Shown here one piece after another: positions 23,901-32,467 of a stretch of DNA of 64,000 nucleotides. Numbering within the stretch: the first letter of the stretch is position 1; each line of letters opens with the position of its first letter. The notes under the pieces were generated by a model. It was not told the DNA's origin, did no database searches, and saw only the letters and a list, made by a program, of their open reading frames with translations. The stretch comes from Halonotius roseus (lineage in GTDB: Archaea > Halobacteriota > Halobacteria > Halobacteriales > Haloferacaceae): contig NZ_SESI01000002.1 in the NCBI RefSeq assembly GCF_006861655.1, positions 186,001 to 250,000 of the forward strand, read 5' to 3'. The position numbers and the translations under genes were made by a program.

Positions 23901-25187
23901 ATGCCGGATACATCATCGCTCAGCCAGCGCGTTCGCCACCGGATTCGACCGTCGACCGATCCCGATCGCTCGGCCGACACCAGCCGACCGTTTCGACGCC
24001 TGCCGCCGGCGATCACCCCGGTTTCACCCCGGGATCTCGCGGTCGGGATCGCCGACCACCGCCTCGGGCTCGGACGGGAGGCGTTCCGCACCGAGATCGG
24101 CGCGACGCTCGGCGCGTCGTCGACAGCGACGTACACCTCGTTTCGCCGCGCGCTCGCCGCCTGTCTCCACGAGCTGGCCGCGACGGCCGACGACGCGCGG
24201 ACGGACGTGTTGATTCCGGCGTTCTGTAGCCCCGACTACCCCGACGCGATCGATGGTGTCGGGCTGCGGCCGCGTCGCTACGATATCGACCCCGACTCGC
24301 TGGCCGCCCGGCTGGATTCGCTCACCGAGCTCCCGACCGACGACGCGCTGGCGGTCGTCGTCGTCAACGTGTTGGGGTACGGCTCGCGGATGGACGAGAT
24401 CGAAGCCTACTGCCGCGCCAACGACATCTACCTGATCGAGGCACTCGGCTACGCCTACGGGGCCACCTACGACGGCGACCGCCTCGGCACGTTCGGCGAC
24501 TGTGCGGTGTTGAACTTCCAGCAGGGAAAACCGATCCCCGTCGGCGGCGGGATGGTCGCCGCCCGGAACCAGGAGTTGGAGTTCGGCGACGAGGGTCGGC
24601 CGGCGGTCGAACCCAACGTCGCCACGATGGCCGGCTACGCCGCCCTCGGCCAGCCACGGCCGTACTACGGCTACTCGGTGGCGACCAGCCTGCTGGATCG
24701 CCTTGGCGTGTCGCCGGCCCGCCCCAGCACTCATCCCGAATCCAAGTTCGACGTGGCCTACGAGCCGCCGTTTGCGACGCTGTCGAACTTTCATGGGGCG
24801 GTCGGCCGACGCGTCCTTGAGAACCTCGACGCCCATCGCCGCCAGCGCGCGGCGACAGCGGCGGTCTACGCCGAGGAACTGGCCGACTGTCCGCACGTTC
24901 GGCATCTCACGCCGGTCGCGGGACTGGAGAACCACCAGTATGTCAGATACCCGCTCGCCGTCGATGACACCGAGCTTCGAGCCGAGATCAGCGACGCGCT
25001 GGCGGCAGTCGGCGTCGAAACCGCCGCGTTATACGACTGGCCGCCGCTGTCGGCCGACGAGTTCCCCGGTGCGGCACAGCTCCAAGATGAGATCATTACC
25101 CTACCGACACACCCCTACGTTGACGCGGCTGATCGCCAGCTGATCGTCGAGACGGTTCGTGACGTAGCGATGGCGGCTGCCGACTGA
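23901..25187 (+). CDS. Divergent DegT-fold protein lacking the usual PLP Asp
   Basis: The 428 residues have a Pro/Arg-rich lead (1-45) and a DegT-like fold. Lys210 sits in LNFQQGKPIPVGGG at the Schiff-base position. The motif that reads EDAAQAHGA in the other two aminotransferases is EALGYAYGA (180-188), so the Asp that holds the cofactor N1 is replaced by Ala and the Gln-His pair by Tyr-Tyr. Transaminase activity is doubtful; PLP binding or a different role is possible. It is transcribed from the box at 23864, 25 nt upstream. Confidence 0.72.
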   Translation: MPDTSSLSQRVRHRIRPSTDPDRSADTSRPFRRLPPAITPVSPRDLAVGIADHRLGLGREAFRTEIGATLGASSTATYTSFRRALAACLHELAATADDARTDVLIPAFCSPDYPDAIDGVGLRPRRYDIDPDSLAARLDSLTELPTDDALAVVVVNVLGYGSRMDEIEAYCRANDIYLIEALGYAYGATYDGDRLGTFGDCAVLNFQQGKPIPVGGGMVAARNQELEFGDEGRPAVEPNVATMAGYAALGQPRPYYGYSVATSLLDRLGVSPARPSTHPESKFDVAYEPPFATLSNFHGAVGRRVLENLDAHRRQRAATAAVYAEELADCPHVRHLTPVAGLENHQYVRYPLAVDDTELRAEISDALAAVGVETAALYDWPPLSADEFPGAAQLQDEIITLPTHPYVDAADRQLIVETVRDVAMAAAD

Positions 25188-25278
25188 ACAGCGAGATCAC
25201 TATCGTCCGACAGGTATGCTCGGTGTATCCCGGGTAGCCAACACATAGCTAATCAGTCATCACGCCTCCGGATAGTAG

Positions 25279-25908
25279 ATGAGAGAACAAGACTCACCGT
25301 TCACAGACAGCGACACCACCCGCCGCACCGTGCTGGGAACGCTCGGCGTCGGCACGACGGCCCTGCTCAGTGTCGGGACACTTTCCGGCACGGCGGCCGC
25401 GTGGGAACGCAACGACATCGACTTCAAGGGCTGCAGCGAGGTCTGGATCATCGTCGCGCCGAAGGATATCGACCCCAAAATTTACCATCCGCCGACGGTC
25501 GCCCATGTCATCGTTTCGACCGCCGACGGCGACTTGGAGTGTCGGATGCAAGAGTTCACCCCGGAGACGACAACGACGATTCCCGGCCGCTACGGCGACG
25601 CGCCGGTGTTGAAGTATGCGCCGCCGTCGGGCGAGAAGGTGCTCGGCGTGATCATCTACAACTACTCGGACTCGACGGATCGCTTCGAGCGCAACTCGCC
25701 GTTGACACCGAATCCTCACCGCTGTGCGAACACACCGGGGACGCCCGATCCGACCGACGCGCCCTGTGCCGACAATACATATCTCTCCACGGACGACATC
25801 CAGTCCGGGCCGGGGCGGAGCAGCGGCGGAGCCGGGCCGCCGGAGCAACGAAGCGAGCGGCAGTCCCGAGGTGCCGACACCGGCCGTGGCCGCGGTCGCG
25901 GTCAGTAG
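25279..25908 (+). CDS. Secreted protein of unknown function with Tat leader
   Basis: This 209-residue protein starts MREQDSPFTDSDTTRRTVLG and continues through a hydrophobic segment to GTAAAWER, a Tat-type signal. The mature part has a beta-rich section (VWIIVAPKDIDPKIYHPPTV, AHVIVSTADGD), Cys-containing segments (C in LECRM, HRCANTPG, PCADN) and a basic Gly/Arg-rich tail from about 178. I recognise no family. CACATAGCTAATC about 24 nt upstream resembles a promoter element. Confidence 0.6.
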   Translation: MREQDSPFTDSDTTRRTVLGTLGVGTTALLSVGTLSGTAAAWERNDIDFKGCSEVWIIVAPKDIDPKIYHPPTVAHVIVSTADGDLECRMQEFTPETTTTIPGRYGDAPVLKYAPPSGEKVLGVIIYNYSDSTDRFERNSPLTPNPHRCANTPGTPDPTDAPCADNTYLSTDDIQSGPGRSSGGAGPPEQRSERQSRGADTGRGRGRGQ

Positions 25909-26181
25909 CGTTTGACTTCCCGCAGCGAGACACAAGTAACCGTTTGCCGCCATTCGAGTACGAACCCCTTATCGGCTGAAACGGGTCGATAACAATCCGG
26001 ACACTGGCCAAAGGGGGAGTGTGCGCCACAGAGAGACCGACTACAAACGGCTTACCGCCCGTCAGTTCGGTGATTACCGCCGAGTAACGCGACCTTACAG
26101 GGGTCACGGGCGGAGACAAAACCGAGTCGACCGCAGGGTTGCTGAACCAACACCACACGCCGAGGAGGGCGGGACAAACGC

Positions 26182-27168
26182 ATGACAACGAGTGACACTT
26201 CGGCCGACCAGCTCGCCGCCGGCGTCATCGGCGTCGGCTCGATGGGCCAACACCACGCCCGCGTCTACAGTGAACTCCCCGGCGCGGAGCTCGTCGGCGT
26301 CACCGATGTCGACCGTGAGGCGGCCGACTCGGTCGCCACGGAGTACGGAACCGACGCACTCGATCGGGAGACACTGCTTGAGCGTGCCGACATCGTCTCG
26401 GTCGCGGTGCCGACACCGTACCATTACGACACCGCCGTCGCCTGTATCGACAGCGGCGTCGACCTCCTTATCGAGAAACCGTTCGTCGAGGAACTCGACC
26501 AGGGTCGGGCTCTCGCCGAGCGCGCCCGCGAGGCCGGGGTCACCCTCCAGGTCGGCCACATCGAGCGGTTCAACCCCGCAACGAAGGTGTTGACCGAGAT
26601 CGTCCCGGAGCTCGATATCGTCGCTATCGACATCGATCGGCTCGGCCCGCCGGTCGACCGCGGCGGCGACGACAGCGTCGTCATGGATCTGATGGTTCAC
26701 GATATCGACATCCTGCTGTCGCTGGTCGACAGTGAGATCGAGTCGATGGCTGCCGCGGCCCGCGAGGCCGGCCACGCGAATGTCCAGTTCCAGTTCGACA
26801 ACGACGCGATTGCATCGCTGACCGCCAGCCGGCTCACCCAACAGAAGGTTCGCCAGCTCTCGGTGACGGCGGAATCCTGTCGGGTGAACGTGGATTTCAT
26901 CAGCCAGACCGTCGAGATCCACCGCCACTCGATGCCCGAATACATCGAGTCCAACGGCGACATTCGGTTCCGCCACGAGAGCGTTGTCGAACGCCCGATC
27001 GTCGACAACGGCGAGCCGCTGAAAGCCGAACTCGCGGCGTTTGTCACCGCCGCCCGCGAGGGCAGCGAGCCGGTCGTCACCGCCGAGGACGGGCTTCGGG
27101 TTCTCGAAGTCGCCAACGAGATCGAGAGGCTGACCGAGCCGACCGAACGAATGGTGGCCCAGCAATGA
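26182..27168 (+). CDS. Gfo/Idh/MocA oxidoreductase, UDP-GlcNAc 3-dehydrogenase-like (WbpB/WlbA)
   Basis: The 328 residues have an N-terminal Rossmann domain (GVIGVGSMGQHHARVY, 14-29) and the family EKP motif (98-100, DLLIEKPF), then VGHIERFNPATKVLTEI and MDLMVHDIDILLSL with the active-site His. In the 2,3-diamino-glucuronate pathway this enzyme oxidises C3 of UDP-GlcNAcA to a keto sugar for the aminotransferase at 2169. Its stop overlaps the next gene's start by 4 nt (ATGA), so it is co-translated with the 6-dehydrogenase. Confidence 0.85.
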   Translation: MTTSDTSADQLAAGVIGVGSMGQHHARVYSELPGAELVGVTDVDREAADSVATEYGTDALDRETLLERADIVSVAVPTPYHYDTAVACIDSGVDLLIEKPFVEELDQGRALAERAREAGVTLQVGHIERFNPATKVLTEIVPELDIVAIDIDRLGPPVDRGGDDSVVMDLMVHDIDILLSLVDSEIESMAAAAREAGHANVQFQFDNDAIASLTASRLTQQKVRQLSVTAESCRVNVDFISQTVEIHRHSMPEYIESNGDIRFRHESVVERPIVDNGEPLKAELAAFVTAAREGSEPVVTAEDGLRVLEVANEIERLTEPTERMVAQQ

Positions 27169-28583
27169 GCCAGCAACTTGATCACGGCGCGGGGCTCTAC
27201 AACACGGAGCGATCCGAACCCGCTCAGCGCGAGGCGTTTACGGGCGGCGACGTGCCGGTCGCCGTCTACGGGCTCGGCAAGATGGGCCTCCCGCTGGCGG
27301 CGGTGTACGCCGACGTGTCGGGCAACACCGTCGGTGTCGACATCGACAAGCGTGTCATCGAGACGATCAACCGCGGCGACAGCCACGTCAAACGCGAGCC
27401 CGGCCTTGCCGACCTCGTGAGCGAGACGGTCGCCGACGACTCGCTGCGGGCGACGACCGACGGCTCGGCAGCGGCCGCCGACGCCGCCGTCCACGTCATC
27501 ATGGTGCCGACGCTGTTGACCGACGAGGGGACGCCGGATCTCTCGATGCTGACCGCCGCTGTCGACACCATCGCGGATGGGCTCTCGGCCGGCGATCTCG
27601 TCATCGTCGAGTCGACCGTCCCGCCGCGGACGACCGTCGACCATGTCGTCCCGCGGCTGGCCGAACAAAGCGGGCTCGATCCCGACGCCTTCGGCGTCGC
27701 TGCCTGCCCGGAGCGAACCGTCAGCGGCCAAGCACTCGCCGACATCCGGGGGACACACCCGAAGGTTGTCGGCGGCGTCGACGCCGAAAGCACCCGCGCG
27801 GCCGCGCTCATCTACGATGAGATCACTGACAACGAGGTGCTCGAAACCTCGGATGCGACGATCGCGGAGGCCGTCAAGGTCTTCGAGGGCGTCTACCGCG
27901 ATGTCAACATCGCCCTGGCGAACCAACTAGCGACGTACGCCGACGCGATGGATGCCGACGTAACCGAGGCGATCGACGTTGCCAACACCCAGCCCTTCTG
28001 TGAGATCCACACGCCGGGCCCGGGTGTCGGTGGTCACTGCATCCCCGTCTACCCGTATTTCCTGACCGGTGCGTTCGATGTCGACGACGACCTGCTGCCG
28101 ACCGCCCGCGCGGTCAACGACGGGATGGCCGACTACACGGTCTCGATGCTGGAGGCCATGCTCGCGGCCCACGGCACCGAGGGCGGTACCGACGCCGACA
28201 CCGAGGCCGACACAGCCGACGCCCCGCGCGTGCTCCTCCTCGGGCTGACATACAAAGCCAACATCGCGGAACTCCGGAACGCGCCATCACTGCCGATTGC
28301 CCGACAGCTTCGAGCGGCTGGCGCGACGGTGCTCGGCGTCGATCCGATGCTCGACGACGAGGACTGGGACGAGCTCGAGGATATCGAGTGCGTCGAACTC
28401 GACACAGCACCGACACAGAACATCGACGCCGTCGTCGTCGTCACCCCCCACGACGAGTTCGAGACCGTCGACTGGGCGGCGTTTGAGGCCCCAATCCTCG
28501 ACGGTCGCCAAGCGATCCCACCCACCACCGACGCGCCGGTCTACCGGGTCGGCGGCCCGTGGCCCGATCCAGCCCATGAGTAA
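27165..28583 (+). CDS. Nucleotide-sugar 6-dehydrogenase (UDP-ManNAcA/GlcNAcA type)
   Basis: The 472 residues carry VAVYGLGKMGLPLA (32-45), ESTVPPRTT, EAVKVFEGVYRDVNIALANQ and catalytic Cys292 in GPGVGGHCIPVYPYF. A Asp/Thr-rich insert (GTEGGTDADTEADTADAPR) separates the two main domains. It is coupled to the 3-dehydrogenase by ATGA. These two consecutive genes, with the aminotransferase and acetyltransferase at 2-4 kb, form a plausible complete UDP-GlcNAc3NAcA route. Confidence 0.88.
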   Translation: MSQQLDHGAGLYNTERSEPAQREAFTGGDVPVAVYGLGKMGLPLAAVYADVSGNTVGVDIDKRVIETINRGDSHVKREPGLADLVSETVADDSLRATTDGSAAAADAAVHVIMVPTLLTDEGTPDLSMLTAAVDTIADGLSAGDLVIVESTVPPRTTVDHVVPRLAEQSGLDPDAFGVAACPERTVSGQALADIRGTHPKVVGGVDAESTRAAALIYDEITDNEVLETSDATIAEAVKVFEGVYRDVNIALANQLATYADAMDADVTEAIDVANTQPFCEIHTPGPGVGGHCIPVYPYFLTGAFDVDDDLLPTARAVNDGMADYTVSMLEAMLAAHGTEGGTDADTEADTADAPRVLLLGLTYKANIAELRNAPSLPIARQLRAAGATVLGVDPMLDDEDWDELEDIECVELDTAPTQNIDAVVVVTPHDEFETVDWAAFEAPILDGRQAIPPTTDAPVYRVGGPWPDPAHE

Positions 28584-28893
28584 CCGAACCCATCCAAGCG
28601 ACAGCACAGCCTTCGATGCCGACAGCGACCGCGAGTGGACGGTGACGCTTCCAGCGACGCTCCGCTCGCGGATCGACCAACGGCTGCCGAACACCGAGTT
28701 CGACTCCGCGGAGGCCTACGTCGGCTACGCGATGGAGTCGCTGCTGCGGGAGCTTGACGAACAGGACGCCACCGATAACGGCGGTCTCGACCACGATGGT
28801 GTCGATGCCGACAGAAATGAGGCGACCGCCAGCGACGCCGCCAGCAACACCGAAGCGATGGAAGAACGGCTTGAATCGCTTGGCTATCTGTAG
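28576..28893 (+). CDS. Small acidic protein with C-terminal LESLGYL tail (105 aa)
   Basis: ATG 28576 lies inside the last codons of the dehydrogenase (8-nt overlap). Residues about 19-60 (REWTVTLPATLRSRIDQRLP, SAEAYVGYAMESLLRELDEQ) look like a ribbon-helix-helix (CopG-like) fold. An acidic linker follows and the protein ends MEERLESLGYL. The same tail, RLEDLGYL and RLEKLGYKF, ends the sulfatase-fold proteins at 48204 and 53154. The tail may be a shared recognition or stability signal. Confidence 0.65.
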   Translation: MSNRTHPSDSTAFDADSDREWTVTLPATLRSRIDQRLPNTEFDSAEAYVGYAMESLLRELDEQDATDNGGLDHDGVDADRNEATASDAASNTEAMEERLESLGYL

Positions 28894-29033
28894 GTGCGGT
28901 TCGACTCGGCAACTCAGTTCGCGTGGCTTTTTCTCGCGTTGACGCGTTGGCGCATTGGTTTCCAGCTGTTCCGTGGCGGCTGGCTCCGTGCTGATCGGGG
29001 CTGGCCGGCATTCGTGGTCGTCCGCCAGCCCAC

Positions 29034-29948
29034 TCAGTTCGGCGGCGTCGCGGCGGCATCGACAAGCGTGTCAAGGCCGCGGTCGAGATCGATCGTTGGC
29101 TCGTAGCCGAGTCGATCGCGGGCCCGGGTGATATCCGCCCGGCTGTGGCGGATGTCACCCTCGCGGGCCTCGGTGTGGACAATCTCGCTATCGCTCCCGA
29201 CGCTCGCTCGGATCTTCTCGGCGAGAGATCTGATCGTTACCGACTGGCCGGTGCCGATGTTGTAAGCAGCCCCGACATTGTCGGTCGTTGCGGCCAGCCG
29301 GTTGGCCCGAACCACGTCGTCGATGTGGACGAAATCCCGGGTCTGTTCGCCGTCGCCGTGAACCGTGATCGGCTCGCCGCTCCGCGCCTGGTCGGTGAAG
29401 GCGTCGATGACGCCGGCGTAGTCGCCGCCCGTCTGGCCCGGCCCGTAGACGTTGAAATACCGGAGGGCAACGGTGTCGAGGCCATAGAGCTCGTGATACA
29501 GCCGCGTGTAGTGGTCGATTGCGAGCTTGTCCAGGCCGTACGGCGATGTCGGATTGAGGTCTGCGGGTTCAGCTACCGGGACGGCGCCGGGGTCGCCGTA
29601 CACCGCCGCGCTGGAGGCGACAACGACACGGGCGTCGTGTTTCCGGGCGGCTTCGAGCACCTGGAGCGTGCCGGTCGCGTTGATCGTGTGACTCTCCATC
29701 GGGTGGGCGACGGAGTCGGCGACGCTGACGAGGGCAGCCTCATGAAAGACGGTGTCGACGCCGTTCATCGCCGCCGCGACGGTCTCGGGATCGCGGACAT
29801 CGCCCTCGATCACCTCGATATCGCTCGGTGGGTTCGGGTCGGGGTTGATATCGAGTACTCGAACGTCCGCTTCCCCGCGCAGTGAGTCGACGAGCGCGCC
29901 ACCGATGAAGCCGGCTCCGCCGGTGACGAGCACGCGCTTGGTATCCAT
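29034..29948 (-). CDS. NAD-dependent nucleotide-sugar epimerase/dehydratase (GalE-like SDR)
   Basis: The 304 residues have TGGAGFIGGALVDSL (8-22), SSAAVYGDP (catalytic Ser region) and YGLDKLAIDHY (Tyr-x3-Lys), plus RYFNVYGPGQ. This is the extended-SDR set of UDP-sugar 4-epimerases. The protein should interconvert UDP-hexoses for the glycan. It stands alone, divergent from the small protein at 30057. Confidence 0.85.
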   Translation of the reverse strand: MDTKRVLVTGGAGFIGGALVDSLRGEADVRVLDINPDPNPPSDIEVIEGDVRDPETVAAAMNGVDTVFHEAALVSVADSVAHPMESHTINATGTLQVLEAARKHDARVVVASSAAVYGDPGAVPVAEPADLNPTSPYGLDKLAIDHYTRLYHELYGLDTVALRYFNVYGPGQTGGDYAGVIDAFTDQARSGEPITVHGDGEQTRDFVHIDDVVRANRLAATTDNVGAAYNIGTGQSVTIRSLAEKIRASVGSDSEIVHTEAREGDIRHSRADITRARDRLGYEPTIDLDRGLDTLVDAAATPPN

Positions 29949-30017
29949 ACAGCGGGGTTGCCCCGGTGGCCGGTTTAGTAGTCAGTTCATAGGCGAACGC
30001 GGCCGCCCGTAGGCGGC

Positions 30018-30029
30018 TGATACCAATAC
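30018..30029 (+). promoter_or_regulatory. Promoter-like element (TGATACCAATAC)
   Basis: It ends 27 nt before ATG 30057. It keeps the ATACC core of the box but differs elsewhere. Confidence 0.3.
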
Positions 30030-30056
30030 CGTGGTTCCGTATTCGGTACGGTGCCG

Positions 30057-30239
30057 ATGACCGACGTGCCCACACCAGCCCCACCGACAGATACCGACAG
30101 CAGGCTCATCGCAACGCCCTACGACGGTGAGGCCGATCTCGTGACGATCCACCCGGCTGATCCGACCGATGCCGAACGGCTATCGGCGTGGATCACCGCC
30201 GAGGGCGAGGCGTACGTCTCGCTGGCAGCCTGGCGGTAG
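30057..30239 (+). CDS. Small haloarchaeal protein, DUF7511-like (60 aa)
   Basis: The C-terminal half (LVTIHPADPTDAERLSAWIT, AEGEAYVSLAAWR) resembles the short haloarchaeal DUF7511 pattern, in which a Trp and a Ser-Leu pair end the domain. It is acidic, soluble and lacks catalytic motifs. ATG 30057 is preceded by a promoter-like element at 27 nt. Assignment is from memory of the pattern and not certain. Confidence 0.5.
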   Translation: MTDVPTPAPPTDTDSRLIATPYDGEADLVTIHPADPTDAERLSAWITAEGEAYVSLAAWR

Positions 30240-30345
30240 CGGGCGCATGTACCCGACGGCACATACACCGGGTCGGAACCGCTTGCGTGCGGTAGGATAG
30301 CCACCGCTTACCACTCGTCTCAGCAGGAACGTGCTGCAAACGCGT

Positions 30346-30357
30346 CCATAACAAAGC
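30346..30357 (+). promoter_or_regulatory. Promoter-like box (CCATAACAAAGC) for glmS micro-ORF
   Basis: GCGTCCATAACAAAGC ends 22 nt before ATG 30380 and is identical over 12 nt to the box at 4019. The glmS start (30487) is 130 nt downstream. Confidence 0.55.
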
Positions 30358-30379
30358 AGATATCCGGCCTTTCGCCGGT

Positions 30380-30487
30380 ATGCGACTCAGTTACTCGCAT
30401 CGCAGCAACGAGCGAGGCTCCACGCGGAGCACGCGACAACAGCCAACAGAGCACCGTCACAACGCCGAGGGCGAGGTGGTGGCCTGA
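30380..30487 (+). CDS. Leaderless micro-ORF coupled to glmS by TGATG (35 aa)
   Basis: ATG 30380 starts MRLSYSHRSNERGSTRSTRQ and fifteen more residues. TGA 30485-30487 shares its A with the glmS ATG 30487. It sits 22 nt after a consensus box. Translation of this ORF could gate GlmS, which feeds all amino sugar synthesis; that is inference. Confidence 0.5.
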   Translation: MRLSYSHRSNERGSTRSTRQQPTEHRHNAEGEVVA

Positions 30488-32298
30488 TGTGTGGGATTAC
30501 CGCACGGGTTGGCGGCGACGGCTCACTGGAGCCGCTGTTGTCGAGTCTCCAAAACCTCGAATACCGTGGCTACGATTCGGCGGGGATCGCGGTGCAAAAC
30601 GGCCGAGGGATCGAGATCAGCAAGTTCGAAGGCGAGGTATCCAAACTCGAATCCGAGCTCGCCGACCGCGACCACGACGGCCCAATCGGCATCGGCCACA
30701 CACGCTGGTCGACCCACGGCCCGCCGACGGACGCCAACGCCCACCCACACACGGGCTGTCAGGGCCGCGTTGCCGCTGTCCACAACGGGATCATCGAAAA
30801 CTACACCGAGCTTCGTGAGGCCCTCCAGGAGCGCGGCCACGAGTTCACCAGCGACACCGACACCGAGGTGATTCCGCATCTCGTCGAGGAACGCCTCGCC
30901 GACGGGCTCGATCCCGAAGCTGCGTTCCGCGACGCCATCGACCAGCTTGAGGGCAGCTACGCCATCGCCATGATCGTCGACGGCGAGCCGACGGTGTACG
31001 CGACGCGAAACGGCTCGCCGCTGGTGATCGGCGTCGGCGACGACGCCAACTATCTCGCTAGCGACGTGCCGGCGTTCCTCGAATTCACCGATCGTGTCGT
31101 CTACCTCGAAGACGACGACGTGGTCGCGCTCACCGACGGCGACCACCGCATCACCGACGCCGACGGCGACCCCGTCTCCCGGCCGGTCGACACCGTCGAC
31201 TGGGATCCCGAGGACGCCGAAAAAGGGAGTTACGACCACTACATGCTCAAGGAGATTCACGAGCAGCCGGTCGCGCTCAGACAGACGCTCCACGGCCGGA
31301 TCGACGGCGACGACGTGGCCCTCGAAGAGTTCCCGCCGGGCAGCTTCGACGACGTTGATCGCGTTCAGTTTGTCGCCTGCGGCACCTCCTACCACGCCGC
31401 GCTGTACGGCGAGTGGCTGCTCTCGAAGGACGGCGTCGATGCGACCACGTATATCGCCAGCGAGTACGCCGCCTCGCCGGCCCCGGTCGATGAGGACACC
31501 CTCGTCGTCGGCGTCACCCAAAGCGGCGAGACCGCCGACACGCTGGAAGCCCTCGAAAGCGCCCGAGAGCGCGGCGCGCGGACGCTCGCGTTGACAAACG
31601 TGATCGGCTCGACGGCCGCCCGCACCTGCGATGACGCGCTGTTCATCCGCGCCGGCCCGGAGATCGGCGTCGCCGCGACCAAGACGTTCTCCTCGCAGGT
31701 CGCCACGCTCGTCCTGTTGGCCGAACGGCTCGTCCGCGACATCACAGGGTCGCCGACGAGCGATCACGCCGATCGCCTCGACGCGTTGGCGTCGCTGCCG
31801 GAGCACGTCGAGTCGATCACGACCGACAGCCGCGCGGCCGATATCAGCCAGCGGTGTCTCGGCGACAACGGCCACTTCTTCATCGGCCGGGGGAACGCGT
31901 TCCCGGTCGCCTTGGAGGGCGCGCTGAAGTTCAAGGAGATCACCTACGGCCACGCCGAGGGGTTCGCGGCGGGCGAGCTCAAACACGGGCCGCTCGCGTT
32001 GGTCACACCGGAAACGCCGGTGATCGCCATCGGCACCGGCCACGATGAGGCGCGGCTGAAAAGCAACGTCACCGAGAGCCGCACGCGCGGCGCGCCGGTG
32101 ATCGCCATCGCGCCGCGAACAGCGTCCGATCTCGCCGATGTGGCCGAGGAGTTTCTCCCGGTGCCGGCGACACACCCCGATCTGGTTGCGATCCTCGCCA
32201 ACGTCCAGCTTCAGCTGATCGCCTACCACGCGGCCAACGCGATGGAGCGATCGATCGACAAACCGCGGAACCTCGCCAAGAGCGTCACTGTCGAGTAA
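30487..32298 (+). CDS. glmS: Glutamine-fructose-6-phosphate aminotransferase, copy 1
   Basis: The 603 residues have nucleophile Cys2 (MCGITARVGG), LEYRGYDSAGIAV, the glutamine-binding HTRWSTHGPPTDANAHPH, and two SIS domains (ACGTSYHAALYGEWLL; VTQSGETADTLEAL) with the C-terminal PRNLAKSVTVE. It makes glucosamine-6-phosphate, the first step to UDP-GlcNAc. The usual GIVGYVG after Cys2 is GITARVGG here, so it is a divergent copy compared with the gene at 59154. Confidence 0.93.
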   Translation: MCGITARVGGDGSLEPLLSSLQNLEYRGYDSAGIAVQNGRGIEISKFEGEVSKLESELADRDHDGPIGIGHTRWSTHGPPTDANAHPHTGCQGRVAAVHNGIIENYTELREALQERGHEFTSDTDTEVIPHLVEERLADGLDPEAAFRDAIDQLEGSYAIAMIVDGEPTVYATRNGSPLVIGVGDDANYLASDVPAFLEFTDRVVYLEDDDVVALTDGDHRITDADGDPVSRPVDTVDWDPEDAEKGSYDHYMLKEIHEQPVALRQTLHGRIDGDDVALEEFPPGSFDDVDRVQFVACGTSYHAALYGEWLLSKDGVDATTYIASEYAASPAPVDEDTLVVGVTQSGETADTLEALESARERGARTLALTNVIGSTAARTCDDALFIRAGPEIGVAATKTFSSQVATLVLLAERLVRDITGSPTSDHADRLDALASLPEHVESITTDSRAADISQRCLGDNGHFFIGRGNAFPVALEGALKFKEITYGHAEGFAAGELKHGPLALVTPETPVIAIGTGHDEARLKSNVTESRTRGAPVIAIAPRTASDLADVAEEFLPVPATHPDLVAILANVQLQLIAYHAANAMERSIDKPRNLAKSVTVE

Positions 32299-32386
32299 TC
32301 CGCGATCGTTCGGAGCGGTCCCGTCGCCGGTTTTGATTCGGGGCGGCTGTTGCCGGACGGCCGCAGTTGGTACCGATGACGCCGTC

Positions 32387-32467
32387 ATACGGTTTACTGT
32401 AGACGGTTACCGCCTCGACCGCCCACCGGGCGGCGGTCGAACGGTAACTTCCTACAGCAAACCGTAT
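32387..32467. repeat. 81-nt imperfect palindrome between glmS and a STAS-like gene
   Basis: The arms ATACGGTTTACTGTAG and CTACAGCAAACCGTAT are complementary over 15 of 16 positions, and the inner part (ACGGTTACCG...CGGTAACTT with a GGGCGG/CCGCCC core) continues the pairing. It abuts the TGA of the minus-strand gene (32469-32467) and lies 89 nt after glmS. It may be a terminator for both convergent genes or a non-autonomous palindromic element. Confidence 0.8.

Noticed and set aside
23792-24136. 114-codon minus-strand frame opposite the aminotransferase-like gene start
   Set aside because: It overlaps a coding gene with a clear promoter; composition is Arg/Ser-rich shadow.
30523-32388. 621-codon minus-strand frame
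   Set aside because: It is antisense to glmS, whose catalytic motifs are complete.
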